Shown one piece after another: positions 30,282-41,168 of a stretch of 64,000 nucleotides of DNA. The stretch is from contig OX123182.2 in the NCBI GenBank assembly GCA_944739405.2, positions 96,836,051-96,900,050 on the forward strand, given 5' to 3'. Positions within the stretch are counted from its first letter, which is position 1, and every line of letters starts with the position of its first letter. A program made the translations under genes and the position numbers. Source of the DNA: Euclidia mi (Eukaryota > Arthropoda > Insecta > Lepidoptera > Erebidae). Under the pieces are notes generated by a model. It made no database searches. It was given only the letters and a program-made list of their open reading frames with translations, and was not told the DNA's origin.

Positions 30282-30534
30282 TGCACAAATAAATATTATG
30301 TATTTTAAGCAAAACTGACCTAATAACACTACAACACTGTTTACAATGTGATGAGATACAAGATTACAATTTTAATCTGAGTTTAGTAACTCAACAGTGA
30401 CAGCGGCTGGTACAATCAACCGAGCTCTGCTTAACAAATTAAATTTAGAATCTGTGCTAGTAACTGGGTTGTTTGCAGAAGACAGTGGAAGCGATTAATT
30501 CATCCAGTCTTTACCCCAGGGCGAAGGTCTAACA

Positions 30535-31190
30535 CATGTACTGTTTTTCACAGCGGTTTAAATAATATGTAAATTTACCTGAGATCTTCTTGTGATGTTC
30601 CGGAGTAGACCTATAAGATGACACTCATAATTATGGCCAAAATAATAAGAAAATCGTTATAGTACCCAGCCGGTCCTCCAAACGATGTTTTCGGACACGA
30701 TACACGTGGACGGATTTACACAAGTTTTACAAATTTTAATGTTCAATGTTCACAAATTTATTACAATTCTTGCCGGTAATGTTCAAGGGGCGGCAAATAC
30801 AAGAATTTACAAGACAAATTCACTTCAATACCACTACGATTCGCGAAGCACCCATGTGCTTTCAAAGGGCGATATTTCACGAGAGGACAAAACCGTGTTA
30901 ATTTTACTTTTTATCAATCGCTCATAGGGGTCACCCTGTCGAGCAAATCCAATAGCGACAGTTGCAAGGTTATTAACCAAATCTACAAAAAAACGCGAAA
31001 TAACAAGACAGCGTATGTATGCGCAAGACAAAATTTTTGCGCAAGCGACAAAGAGAAAGAGTCAATGATTTGACAGTTCATAGTGTGACCAGAGTCAGAA
31101 ATTTTCAATAGACAAAGTAACACGCTACTAAACTGATATAACCGATTCAACTTATCATAAACAATATTTCTATTTCAAACAACAGGTTTA
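30535..31190. repeat. Unclassified ~650-bp repeat, copy 2
   Basis: Same unit and orientation as 9026-9655 with scattered substitutions and indels. Flanks differ from copy 1, so the shared segment has real borders near TGTACTG and CAAACA. Confidence 0.6.
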
Positions 31191-31689
31191 CCGCACGGAT
31201 TATTTTTTGGCACACTTGTCAACAACTTAGCTACAGCTTATTGTAAACTAATGCAAAACGTTACTGTATTTTTCTGTTGGCCTGCGATCTCTACAGTCTT
31301 TGCTCCGAACCGCACCCCTCTCGAACTACTCGCTGCGCCTGGAGCGTGGGAAGAGAGCTTAGACGCGAGCGTGGCTTGCGTATGTCCAAAAAAAGTGATT
31401 CAGTTTAGACTGTACTTATAAAACCTATTGTATATTATTTACTTTGTCAACTATTACCTTATACTACCTAATACCTGTGTGTGTTTATGAAGGTTTCCAA
31501 AATATTTATTCATTTTATTGCACTTATACATTAAAACAATCCAAATTTCCACTGTAAAGAAACGAGTAGGTATATTTGTCGCTAGCGTGCCTCTACTGCT
31601 GCTATTTCAACAAATTTATTGCAGTTAACACTTTTCGACATAACCGTGCTTTTTATATCAAAATAACATCAAACTAATACTAAATAAAC
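31191..31689. other. No gene seen
   Basis: Unassigned; GC-richer between 31300 and 31385 without motifs. Confidence 0.4.
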
Positions 31690-31905
31690 ACATTATTTTT
31701 TGGGTCGAACAGGTAATAAGGAAAGAGGTCAATCGGGCACTTTGTAATGGTTTTTATTTGGTGGGTCAAAGGGGTACTAAATAAAAGGTTGAACGGGCAC
31801 ATGAATTATAATATTTTAAAGTGGGTCGAACGGGTAATAAAAATGAGGTTGACCTCCTGTAATCGGGTCGAAATTTGTGGGTCGAACGGGTACGTAGCCG
31901 AGTTA
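31690..31905. repeat. Degenerate repeat of GGGTCGAACGGGTA
   Basis: GGGTCGAACAGGTAATAA, GGTCAATCGGGCAC, GGGTCAAAGGGGTACTAAATAA, GGTTGAACGGGCAC, GGGTCGAACGGGTAATAA and GGGTCGAACGGGTACG alternate over about 200 bp, suggesting an irregular array with two alternating short motifs. No protein frame is maintained. Confidence 0.65.
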
Positions 31906-31909
31906 AAAA

Positions 31910-32168
31910 AAATCAAGGCATAACACACTCAAACATAAAAAGTAAATATAATTTTAATGCGCATTCACTAGATATGATAAGATTTAAATGGTTTTCTCAT
32001 TGATTTTTCTACATAATAAGGTGTTTCATATGCATCGTAGTACCTCTTCACTGTTTTGTCACCTATTTTCATTTCCATTATAATTGTCTCTAGATTTATT
32101 ACGTAGTTTTCTGTTGATGGACTGTAAAGAGAAACGTTATATTTAATGTATCTTACGATGATAATCAT
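31910..32168 (-). pseudogene. Terminal-exon-like unit, copy 1 (unknown gene)
   Basis: I do not recognise the product. A minus-strand frame ends at 31968 with KIGDKTVKRYYDAYETPYYV, then EKSMRKPFKSYHI and a stop. It is preceded by TTTCTCTTTACAG (32122-32134 in plus coordinates), an excellent splice acceptor, which would make it a roughly 50-codon last exon. The same unit recurs at 54137-54312 in the same orientation, where 22 bp absent here give a different C-terminus. High conservation of the YYDAYETPYYVEKS core suggests true coding origin or a mobile unit carrying it. Confidence 0.4.
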
Positions 32169-32181
32169 AATATATATATAT

Positions 32182-32390
32182 ACTAGAAGAAGCCAGCAGC
32201 TACGCCCGCATTTTTTTTTTATTTACCCGTTTTGGCCGATCCCGTGGGAATTTCGGGAAATCCCTTCTTAGTGCACCCTTACGGTCCCCAAGGAACATAC
32301 ATGCCAAATTTCAGCTTCCTGCGCCCAATAGTTTCGGCTGTAGCGTGTCTGTCAGTCAGTCAGTAACGCAAGGGTTTTATATATTAAGAT
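32182..32390 (+). repeat. ~200-bp interspersed repeat E, copy 2
   Basis: Almost identical to 23662-23870 over its whole length, differing at only a few sites, so both inserted recently. Confidence 0.85.
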
Positions 32391-32589
32391 ATTGTGATCT
32401 TCATTTAATTTCATTGGTTCATTTTCAATAATTCCTTATGTAAGTGTGGAGGAAGAAAGGTGTGGTATTCCTCCAACTAGAGGAAGGATCCTCTGACTAG
32501 ACTAGGTGATCGTGCCTGGTGGACTGCAGTCCGACGGAAGTACTTTTGGAGCTTGTATATACATATGTTACAGTCAAAATAATAAATCC

Positions 32590-33185
32590 TGATATCTTAT
32601 ACTTATATATAAAGATGAAGAGTTTGTTTGTTTGTTTGTTTGTTTAGTTGAACGCCCTAATCTCAGGAACTACTGGTCCGACAATTCTTTCAGTGTTGGA
32701 AAGCCCATTTATTGAGGAAGGCTATTGTATCGTTATAGGGTGCGTGTGTAGCTAGTGATGATTAGACTATATGCCTAATGAGTTACCTAGTAGGTATGTG
32801 AACTGGAGATAAATTAAATATGGATTAGCAGATTACAAAATATTATTTATGTTTTATTGAGCAAGCGTTACATAAAATATACGCGGTAGCAACTAGATTA
32901 AAAGCTAAGACTATAACTCAGGGCGTAGGTAGGCAGGCTGACGCGACTTCGGTGCTCCTGGATATAGGGAGCACTTAGCTTGCAGCGGCGATGTCCGGAG
33001 GCAGAAAGGGGCGATCACTCCTGCGCCACGGTATTTATAAGTGGCTGGGAGAGGCCAGCCAAGAGTGGTAGGGACGAGCGCGTCAGCTATGACGTCACAG
33101 TATGGGCTATATAACATCACGTTATGAGCGACGGGAGCGGAGCAGAAGCCTTAAATAACAGTGTAACCGCGGGCATCCTCTAGTT
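32590..33185 (-). repeat. Repeat X, interrupted by an LTR-like insert
   Basis: Left part: AGTTGAACGCCCTAATCTCAGG to GAGGAAGGCTAT (to 32725). Right part resumes at about 33101 with TATGGGCTATATAACATCACG and ends GTAACCGCGGGCATCC. Compared with the uninterrupted copy at 40303-40447 (reverse orientation), 374-377 bp are inserted. Confidence 0.75.
32726..33099 (-). mobile_element. Putative solo LTR (374 bp)
   Basis: Fits exactly in the gap of repeat X. It starts TGTATCG and ends TCACA in plus reading, giving TG...CA ends on either strand. On the minus strand it has TATAAATA (promoter-like) and then AATAAA (polyadenylation-like) in the order of an LTR. Possible short target duplication TAT on both sides (GCTAT / GTAT). 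No internal coding region, hence a solo LTR. Superfamily unknown. Confidence 0.6.
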
Positions 33186-33785
33186 ATTTATACTATCTAG
33201 ACATTATAAATAATATCTTCTCAATTTGGACAAAGTAATAATTGACACCGAATTAATCACATAAACTAGCTATTTTATATAACATCTTAGTACTCTTGGA
33301 TGAAGTAATATAATAAGTGAAGTGAAGCTTGTAAAGTTTTATTTTAATCAGTTCCGTACGCCATATAGGCCAATAGGCCTATTAACCAGAAGAATAATTT
33401 GAATAGGTTATGTTAGGTTTTCTTGTGACCCTGCACCTAAAAATAGGAGCCCTGTGAAGTAGGGCTCCGTCAATGTAGCTTATTAAACATCGTCTCCTGA
33501 CTCCACATTTCATTATAGCGTGGCTTAGTGATCAAGCCACGCTGTATCGAAATGGTAAGGCAAATAATTAGTATCGTATTTATTACTATGACTTCTAGAG
33601 CCTGGCTTTGTGAATATCATCCAGATGAAGTGATTAATTTATCAGATTGTCTAAGCAATTTAGTAATTATATATAATGACTAGTCATTATGTATTATTTA
33701 TATTAATCACTATGGCTGTAACATATATAGATATACGGATCGGGTGTAAATGCTTTGCTTGCACGATTCAGGACTTTGATTTCGT
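33186..33785. other. No gene seen
   Basis: Contains a small perfect hairpin GCGTGGCTT-AGTGATC-AAGCCACGC at about 33518-33542. Otherwise unassigned. Confidence 0.45.
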
Positions 33786-34052
33786 CGTAACATAACATAA
33801 CTTCACGCCTTTATCCCCGAAGAGGAGAGGTATGTTACACACCCACACTTCGCCAGTTATGTTTTTGTCCCAATGTAATAGGGGGCGAGCCTATTGCCAT
33901 CTACCGGGCTCATTACTAAGCGAGCGATAATTTATTTTTCAAAATATACACGTAACTTCGAAAAGTCAAAGATGTGTGCGCAGTGTACCTGGGGATCGAA
34001 CCCGAGACCATTCAGCAGTCCGTTACGTACACAACTGGACTATCGTCGCCTA
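33786..34052 (-). mobile_element. SINE family C relative with tRNA-like head
   Basis: In minus reading a tRNA-like head (GGCGACGATAGTCCAGTTG ... GGTTCGATCCCCAGG) is followed by AAATAAATTATCGCTCGC and the family C tail (CAATAGGCTCGCCCCCTATTAC, TCTTCGGGGATAAAGGCGTG). The head differs from that of other C copies, so it is a chimeric or separate subfamily. Confidence 0.75.
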
Positions 34053-34758
34053 TATTTATAATTATTTATCTGAAGATAGCTAGCCCGCTTAGGAGCAGAA
34101 CTACTATTATGGATTATAATATTAAGGATTTTGTACTCCTCACTCATATTTCCATGGGATTCTGAGCCTCGACATTATTTTTACTATTCATTATTTTTAT
34201 TTATTTTTTACCTTATTGATAGTACTTTCATATTCTGAAAGTATTTATATTGATCCTGTTCAGTTGCAGTCGAATTAGTCAATCCTATCTGAAAATAGTA
34301 AAAAAATTAAATATGTTATGTTATCAGCAATTTCTCATGAACAATTTATTTGAATATTACAGTAACCAGCAGTGGTTTCAGTGACTATTTCACATCGACA
34401 TGCGACATTAATACATCATCAAGTGTCTCGGATGCGTGTATCGAATTACTAATCTACATATGGGAGATGAACTGATGAATGATTGATAACAGTGTTGACT
34501 GTTATCGATCATTCAATTTTTGTTTCGGATTTGAAGGTTTCTTACCTCCATTAAATATACCGCATATTTGCTAAGTCCCTCGCTATGATTTCATTTAATT
34601 TTATTTATTCTTGTAGAAATACGTTAATGAATTAATTTGTAAAATGCATAGCATTATAGAAAACCTGTTTCCAAACAATCACAGGACTATACTAAAAAAA
34701 CAAACATGACAGGACTGAGCCAATCCAGTTACAATAATCTACACACATCAAAAAAGTC
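34053..34758. other. No gene seen
   Basis: AT-rich unassigned sequence. Confidence 0.45.
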
Positions 34759-34761
34759 TAA

Positions 34762-35412
34762 GCGCTAGTTCAGACATGCGGGAACCGCGCGTTCACGAAT
34801 CGCACGGTTTGAAACCGCAAAATTGTGATGCTATTCAGACACCGGCGGTTATTATGCGATTATCGTGCGGGAATAACGTCAGTTTGCTGAAAATTGAGGT
34901 CGACGAAGAAGTGTGTTTACTGTGGTTGCTCCTTGAAAAAAAGAAAAGAAAAAGGCGGTATTGGGTGCATCCAATATTAAGTGACCGACTAGTACATGGT
35001 CAGTTCGTAACTTTATATCCCAATTTAAGAAAGTATGATAAAAAAATTTTTGACTATTTGAGAATGTCAATAAAATCTTTTGATGAACTAATTGAACTGA
35101 TCTGGCAAGATATTTAAATAGTTTAATAAATAGTTCAGTATCGAAACGATCCATGGCGAACTCACGAGCTGTGACGTGCTAACCGCGCGGTATCCGCAAC
35201 GCAACTGAACGCGAAGTAAAGACTCCATAGTAATAGAAACGCGCGGGAGCAGCGCGATTCTATTTTCTGGCGGTCGGGTAGCGGTAATCGCTCGGCTTGA
35301 TTGACCGCGCGGTTATGTCTGAACGATTACTTAATAACTCATACAAATAAGACTCGCGCGATTTCCATGCGATTCTGAAATCGCGCGGTTCCCACCGTGT
35401 CTGAACTAGCAC
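34762..35412 (+). mobile_element. PIF/Harbinger derivative, 651 bp
   Basis: Terminal inverted repeats GCGCTAGTTCAGACATGCGG on the left and, in reverse, GTGCTAGTTCAGACACGGTG on the right, continuing as GGGAACCGCGCG on both. TAA on the left and TAC on the right fit a degraded 3-bp target site. The element holds the first part of a Harbinger transposase and lacks the DDE domain, so it is a non-autonomous deletion derivative. The GC-rich subterminal CGCGCGGTT motifs recur at both ends. Confidence 0.78.
34896..35117 (+). pseudogene. PIF/Harbinger transposase N-terminal fragment
   Basis: Within the open stretch 34776-35117, the segment KKRKRRYWVHPILSDRLVHG followed by QFVTLYPNLRKYDKKIFDYL and RMSIKSFDELIELIWQDI matches the Harbinger N-terminal block (basic RRxYWVHP, then FHTL-like, then FRMS..FDELL). 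It stops where the DDE region should begin. Residues before about 40 of the ORF are terminal-repeat sequence. Confidence 0.75.
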
Positions 35413-35564
35413 TACGCAACACATACAAATTTCAATTTTACAATGTGTTTTCGCATTAAATCCTTAGTATTTTCTTATTTATATTATTTTTAATGCTTTT
35501 TTGATATTAAACAACAATTAGTTTTTTTTTGTTGTGTGTAGTATTCTAGAATCTAACAGCGTTT
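35413..35564. other. No gene seen
   Basis: Unassigned AT-rich sequence. Confidence 0.4.
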
Positions 35565-35700
35565 TATCATCATCAGCCTGTCATAGTTCACTGCTGGATA
35601 TAGTTTCTCCTTTGGGACGCCACTGAGCCTATTTTTTGGCTTTTCGTGTCCAGACCTGCCATTTAAGCTTGCTAATTCATTGAGCTATGTCGCTTATGTA
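35565..35700 (-). mobile_element. RTE LINE 3' end fragment
   Basis: ATCATCATCAGCCTGTCATAG, CACTGCTGGATATAG, GGCTTTTCGTGTCCAG and GAGCTATGTCGCTTA match 20025-20295 of the RTE LINE in order, with an internal deletion of about 130 bp. Confidence 0.8.
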
Positions 35701-36091
35701 AATTTTTTTCCTCTGCTCTTAACAACACATAAATTAAGTAAATAAATAATAGATTATTTTACCGCTACACAAAACACAGCACTCTGCGCGGCACGTGAAA
35801 ATCTGATCTTCATTGCAACGTACAAATAAAATTGTGTGGCGACTTTCATGATTTATTTTACTGTTCCTTTTTAGTTTATATGTTTATTTGTAAGATTATT
35901 ACAGAACTGTTGAATTGGATATATTATGTGGGCAAATAAAACTCAGATATACTTACATACATTTTACGCATTTTGGTTCAATGATCATTATATTGATATT
36001 GTAACTTAAACTCGAAACAGGATGTAGAAGCATAAAACACTTTCACATTGATTAATATGGTTAGTATGGTTTATTATTTTTCTTTACTGTT
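35701..36091. other. No gene seen
   Basis: AT-rich unassigned sequence. Confidence 0.4.
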
Positions 36092-36508
36092 AGACTTAGA
36101 GTCATAGTCATCCTCCTAGCGTTATCCCAGTTTCAATCTGGGGTCCGCTTACTAGTCTAACCGGATTAGGCTGAATATTAGCTTTTCCACGAAGCGACTG
36201 CCTGTCTGACCTCCGCAACCCGAAGGGATAGCGATATTCCATGGTTTAGACTTGTGTCAGTTTACTTAGAAGGTACGGACGCCCTATAACGACTGTCAAA
36301 GATCTTCATGACAACCAGGACCGACGGCTTAACGTGCTCTCCGAGGCACGGGGCAAGCGATAATTAACAATTTAATACGCACATATTTCCGAAAAGTCAG
36401 TGGTGCGCACTGTGGATTCGAGCCCGATACATAGCACATACAAACCCGATATATGCAGAGGGTGCATGGCAGTATGTTGGTATCTCTACTAGGCTATCGC
36501 TGTCTTCT
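36092..36508 (-). mobile_element. SINE family A, near complete
   Basis: Minus reading starts with a tRNA-like head (GACAGCGATAGCCTAGTAG as A box; CGGGCTCGAATCCACAG as B box). It goes on through CTTTTCGGAAATATGTGCG, TTAATTATCGCTTGCCCCGTGC and GAAGATCTTTGACAGTCG to GATAACGCTAGGAGGATG. It is the fullest copy in the window and explains the partial copies at 8389 and 54379. Confidence 0.82.
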
Positions 36509-36760
36509 TACTTCATCATCAGCCTTTAACAGTCCACTGCTAGACTAGGCCTCTCGTTTGAAAGGAGGAATTGGCCTACTATACCACGCTGGCCAAACGG
36601 GTTGGTATAGGACTTGTATCAAGCTTTTCTTCTCTTACAGTGCTGTTCTCTGCATAATATGCTCCCTCTGTCGGCTCTTACGACACCCATGGGATGATAT
36701 GGGGTGGTGACATTCCGTATTCTTAATCCGTCACCACACGGACAGAACCACCTTCTTACT
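36509..36760 (-). mobile_element. SINE family D, minus copy
   Basis: ATCATCAGCCTTTAACAGTCCAC, GAAAGGAGGAATTGGCC, CTCTTACAGTGCTGTTCTCTGC and CTCTTACGACACCCATGGG mirror the copy at 10638-10875. It abuts the head of SINE A. Confidence 0.8.
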
Positions 36761-36794
36761 TAAAGTCATAGTAAATATTACTTTTTATATCGTC

Positions 36795-37190
36795 ATATCG
36801 TCACGCCTTTTATCCCCGAAGGGGTAGGCAGAGGTGTATTTCTACACCCACTTTTCGCCAGATATACTTTAGTCCCACGTAATAAGGGGCGAGCCTATTG
36901 CCGTACCGGGCACATTTCCAGACTCCGTGCTGCTACTGAGAATTTCGTGACAGAAAAACCCAATAACACTGCCCGACCCAGGAATCGAACCCGGGACCTC
37001 CCGATCCCACGCGCACATTTATGCCGCGAGACCAACGAGGCAGTCGTATATGGTTTGATGTCGAGTTTTCCGTCTCTACGCAAAGATGGTATTTGCATCG
37101 TGTTATCCCTTAGTCGCCTCTTACGACACCCACGGGAAGATTGGGGGTGGTGACATTTGTATTCTATGCCGTCAACCACACGGCAAAGAA
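36795..37190 (-). mobile_element. SINE family C with complete tRNA-like head
   Basis: Minus reading: GACTGCCTCGTTGGTCTCGC (A-box region), GGGTTCGATTCCTGGGTCGGGC (B box), then the C body to CTTCGGGGATAAAAGGCGTG. Beyond the head (37050-37190) lies a piece related to SINE D (CTCTTACGACACCCACGGG, GTCAACCACACGGCA). Confidence 0.82.
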
Positions 37191-39311
37191 TACTTTTTGT
37201 TAGAAGGTTTTTGTAAGAAAGATTACTTTTTGTTTTACTTAAAAACAAGTTCATCGAACTTTTCGAAAAAAATTGTATTCATTTAATCTAGTTGATTCTA
37301 GCTATGCCAATTTTCAACGTCTGTCAACAAATATGAACAATCTGCTCATCAGATTCTATGGGAGTTCAGTCTTTGGCATTTCGACGCAGTATACCTAATG
37401 CTAAACGTATTAAAGGTAACTTCTGGAGGTAACTTCTTCTTCTAGTATACTATACGGATTTACTAGCAAGTAGGACAAATTTCCGTGCGTTTATGTGTTT
37501 CTGCTATACATATTATATATGGAAACGGGTATAGTTCACAAAATATATAGGCTTCCTTAACGCCTACCCTGCGCAAGTCTCGCTTTGCCCAACGCACGAA
37601 ATGCAACGTCATTTCAAACGCTTTATAATTTTTACGTAGACTTGCAGAAAAACGCAAATTCGTCTACAAAATTATAATAATATGGCATGAATTATACCTT
37701 CCTGGCTTCGTTACGAGTTTATCTAACTAGTTATATATTTCAATATGTAAATAAAACTGACCTGTTCTCGAAACGATGTAATATATTTTGATTTTGATAA
37801 ATTTCATTGGTATAAATTGTAAACTTTATCACAATTTATCGAATATCCACACATAATCACCAAACGAGCACATGTGCAAAGATAACTCAACTCATTTTAC
37901 TTTAGAATAATAATTTCACCATAAAACGTTTTTGTTTACGCGACGAAAAATAACGGCCGCCATTCTTTGGGAACGTAATAAGTGCATTACAAAAGCTTCG
38001 TTACTTTTTCACTGCAATATTTATCACTTTCCGATAAACTATAACTCAATGTGAGATCTACACTTATTTTCCAGTAATTCTGTATCATTACAAACATTTT
38101 TACTTTTCTCATTACAAACATTTTTACTTTTCTCGTGCACACTTATTTCAATATCAAAATGGCCAATATGGCGTCGTCGCAAAGTTCAATGGCATACGTA
38201 TTTTGTTTAATTAATTTTAGTTCATTCTTGCTCGTTTCCAGTTTATAAAAGTATTAAAATTGGTCAAGCGGTTATCGATAAATCGAATGATATAACAAAA
38301 TCGTGTTACAAGTGCAAAAACCGTTAAATATAAACGACCAATGATACCAGACTCGTTATTAACCTATGAGGTTATTATTGCAGTTGAGGGGTTAATGCTC
38401 TAGTCCGTGGTGCTTATGTTTTCTCATCATTATATATCTTCGTTGCTTGTCTCCCGCTTTGTTAAGGACGGAAGTGGATTGTTTATTTTCCAACTCCTCC
38501 AATATACTTGTGATTATGTTCGTTGCCGGTTCCAAGACCGTTTAACTTTCCCCGGGATTTCACGAGTGTCTAACTAGTTGTCATCAATGGTCACTGCTGC
38601 TGTACCTGACTACACAGGGGATACAGTAGTGGGAATGATGGTGGGACTAGTCACATATTAAAAAAGGAGGAAGGGATGACATCTCCGGAACCCTTTTTCA
38701 CCAATCGCAATACAACAGTATAGATGCTGATACTTGACGTAAATATTCTTTCCGAGGGTTGCATTTCCTCGGTCCAGCTTGGCTTTGGATGCTAAAATTA
38801 TATAAATAAGTTATAGGTTTTAGTTATTTGTTGATTATTGTTTTTCATGATACGTTTTATGAGTCGTCACAACGTTCTTCTTGAATGAATCACCTTGAGA
38901 TAAGATTCACCCACAGTCACTTGTAAATATTGCCTATCATCGAAACCAGCATCCTTTGTTGTTAGTATTTTCTAAAACTAGTTGGATGTTTCTAAATTCT
39001 ATCATTGTTTACTAAATGCTCCCACGAAGACGAAATTCTTTAGAAATCTATATCACAGTTTATAAACAACAAATGTGTATTTAAGTCAGTGTACGCTTAC
39101 TCATTGGTAATTTAGTAGAGCGATATTCGGGTGTTCTACTTATCGTATTAATAATTTGCAATGTGCAGGTAAATTATAGCATCAACTTTAAATTATAATA
39201 ATATTTTATAATTATTTTACTACTGGTTTTGAATTAGTGACTGATCTTAGATGTTCCTCCAATAGAGCACCCGTTGTTAAAAGTAAAATAATTATAATTT
39301 TATTAATAAAT
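37191..39311. other. No gene seen
   Basis: No convincing ORF. A 23-bp direct duplication (TTACAAACATTTTTACTTTTCTC) lies at about 38090-38136. A diverged remnant of the 26962-type retroposon may lie near 38680-38790 (TCCTCGGTCCAGCTTGGC). Otherwise unassigned. Confidence 0.4.
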
Positions 39312-39616
39312 AAACCGGTCAAGTGCGAGTCAGACTCGCGCACCGAGGGCGAGGGCTCCGTACAAACCTGTAGGTATATATAATTATTTAAAAAAATATG
39401 TGATGTAACTAAAAATTAAAGGTTTTCGAAAATTTTTCTATGTGCTATGAAACGTTGCTTTATGCCAAATTTCAAGATTCTAGATCGACCGAAAGTACCC
39501 CTTAGTTTTGACTTGGCATTTGATATGAATTTCACGGGTTCATGAGAAAAGGGCTAGTAACTTTAAAATTATAAAAAATATTTTAATTACTGACAATTAT
39601 AAAAAATATTTTAAAG
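39312..39616 (+). repeat. GGGTTCCGT-type repeat, single copy with head
   Basis: CCGGTCAAGTGCGAGTCAGAC and TCGCGCACCGAGGGCGAGGGC are the family's head sequence; GATGTAACTAAAAATTAAAGG, CCAAATTTCAAGATTCTAG and GTTCATGAGAAAAGGGCTAG follow as in the array at 5105-11055, opposite orientation. Confidence 0.8.
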
Positions 39617-39868
39617 ACTGCCTCGTTGGTCTCGCGGCATAAATGTGCGCGTGGGATTGGGAGGTCTCGGGTTCGATTCCCGGGTCGGGCAAAGTGTTAT
39701 TGGGTTTTTACGTTAGGAAATTCTCAGTAGCAGCTCGGCGTCTGGTAATGTGCCCGGTACGGCAATAGGCTCACCCCCTATTACGTGGGACCTAAAAATT
39801 CCTGGCGAAATGTGGGTGTAATATTACACCTCTGCCTACCCCTTCGGGGATACAGACGTGAGTCTACA
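39617..39868 (+). mobile_element. SINE family C, complete plus copy
   Basis: Starts GACTGCCTCGTTGGTCTCGC with B box GGGTTCGATTCCCGGGTCGGGC, and ends CCTTCGGGGATACAGACGTG followed by a poly-A run. Inserted at the tail of the repeat before it. Confidence 0.85.
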
Positions 39869-40302
39869 AAAAAAAATTATATGATGTAACTACAAAGGAG
39901 ATGTACCATTTGGCCATATGTTATGGGCTTGGCAAGGACAAATACGAAACCATGTGTGTTTTGAAGATAAATAACTACTCTATTACCCTGTATGATTTTT
40001 TTTGAACTAACTCTTGGTGGAAATATGATACGAGATATTTGAAATGGAAATAATTCCTCAACTAAAAATACCTCAAAATTGAATTTAGACATAAATATAA
40101 TATCTAGATGTAAATAAAGGAATGTCTTTGTGTCATATAGAACAAAATCTACATAAAGAGAGGCCAATAATAATAAATAATCACCTGTGTACTAGGGAAC
40201 CTCGTACTATACTCGTCCAATAAAACTAACCACAAACATCGCTGCATATTCTTAACATGGGTAGTGATCATTATTATTGAATTTATATTCAACTAAACGA
40301 TG
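39869..40302. other. No gene seen
   Basis: Starts with a few bases of the GATGTAACTA repeat, then unassigned AT-rich sequence. Confidence 0.4.
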
Positions 40303-40447
40303 CCCGCGGTTACACCCTCGTTATTTAAGGCTTCTGCTCTGCTCCCGTCGCTTATAGCGTGATGTTTTATAGCTTATGGCCTTCCTCGATAAATGGGCTA
40401 CCTAACACTGAAAGAATTTTCAAATCGGACCAGTAGTTCCTGAGATC
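40303..40447 (+). repeat. Repeat X, uninterrupted copy
   Basis: CCCGCGGTTACACCCTCGTT, GGCTTCTGCTCTGCTCCCGTC, CCTTCCTCGATAAATGGGC, CGGACCAGTAGTTCCTGAG, AGCGCGTTCA. Serves as the empty-site reference for the LTR-like insert at 32726-33099. Confidence 0.8.
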
Positions 40448-41113
40448 AGCGCGTTCACGTCGTCACGTTCTACTCTATGAGGCTTCTTTTTGAAGAAGGA
40501 GTTCATTAAGAAGAGCTCCTGTGACTCCAAAAAGTTGACTAGCATTTGCCCCCTGTGATTTCGGCGTCCCACGCCATAGGGTCCGATTTTCGTTTCGCCA
40601 CGTTCTTGTACTCCCACTTTGGCATTAAAATCCCCCATAACAACGCTGTAGTATGTCTTGGTGGTATGATGTAGAGCCTTAGTAATATCTTCATACATGC
40701 CTTCGACTATGTCATCGCAGTATGTCGAGGTCGGCGCATATACCTGTACCACTTTCAGAGAGTACCGTCCTGTCTGTGACCCTTAATATGAGGTACGCTA
40801 CCCGTGTCGACACAATGCTGATTTCTACAACGCTTTTAGTGAGAGATTTGTTAACGAGGAAACCGACACCTCCCTGGCTGAGAGGGCTGATCACCTTCTC
40901 GAAAGTAGAACAGATTGCCTGAATCAAGGTTATCGTGTCCTCCCCCTATCTTCGGGCTTCAGACAACCCCAATATATGCCAACTTAAACTTAAACTTAAA
41001 GTTTATACGACCTAGTTCTACTTCGAGTTCGGTGATGTGTTGGTCCAGCCATAGAGAGCGTCCATTGTACGTAGCCAGGGTCAGTTTCTTGTGGTAGCCG
41101 TTTGCCGTAGCCC
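40448..41113 (-). pseudogene. RTE endonuclease fragment
   Basis: Minus frames encode SQGGVGFLVNKSLTKSVVEI (40870-40800), VQVYAPTSTYCDDIVEGMYE, VVMGDFNAKVGVQERGE, GRRNHRGQMLVNFLESQELF and MNSFFKKKPH. These correspond one by one to the RTE endonuclease at 22210-22773, with scattered differences and a frameshift near 40775. The region to 41113 covers the N-terminus in poor frame. The RT part is absent; sequence ends where repeat X begins. Confidence 0.85.
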
Positions 41114-41168
41114 CCCAAACGCGTTAGGTTTGAAGTAGTATCTTCTTGGGTTTACGCGAATGTTACAC

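Noticed and set aside
33518..33542. Small 9-bp hairpin GCGTGGCTT...AAGCCACGC, considered as a miRNA or terminator
   Set aside because: Stem far too short for a miRNA precursor, and rho-independent terminators do not apply here.
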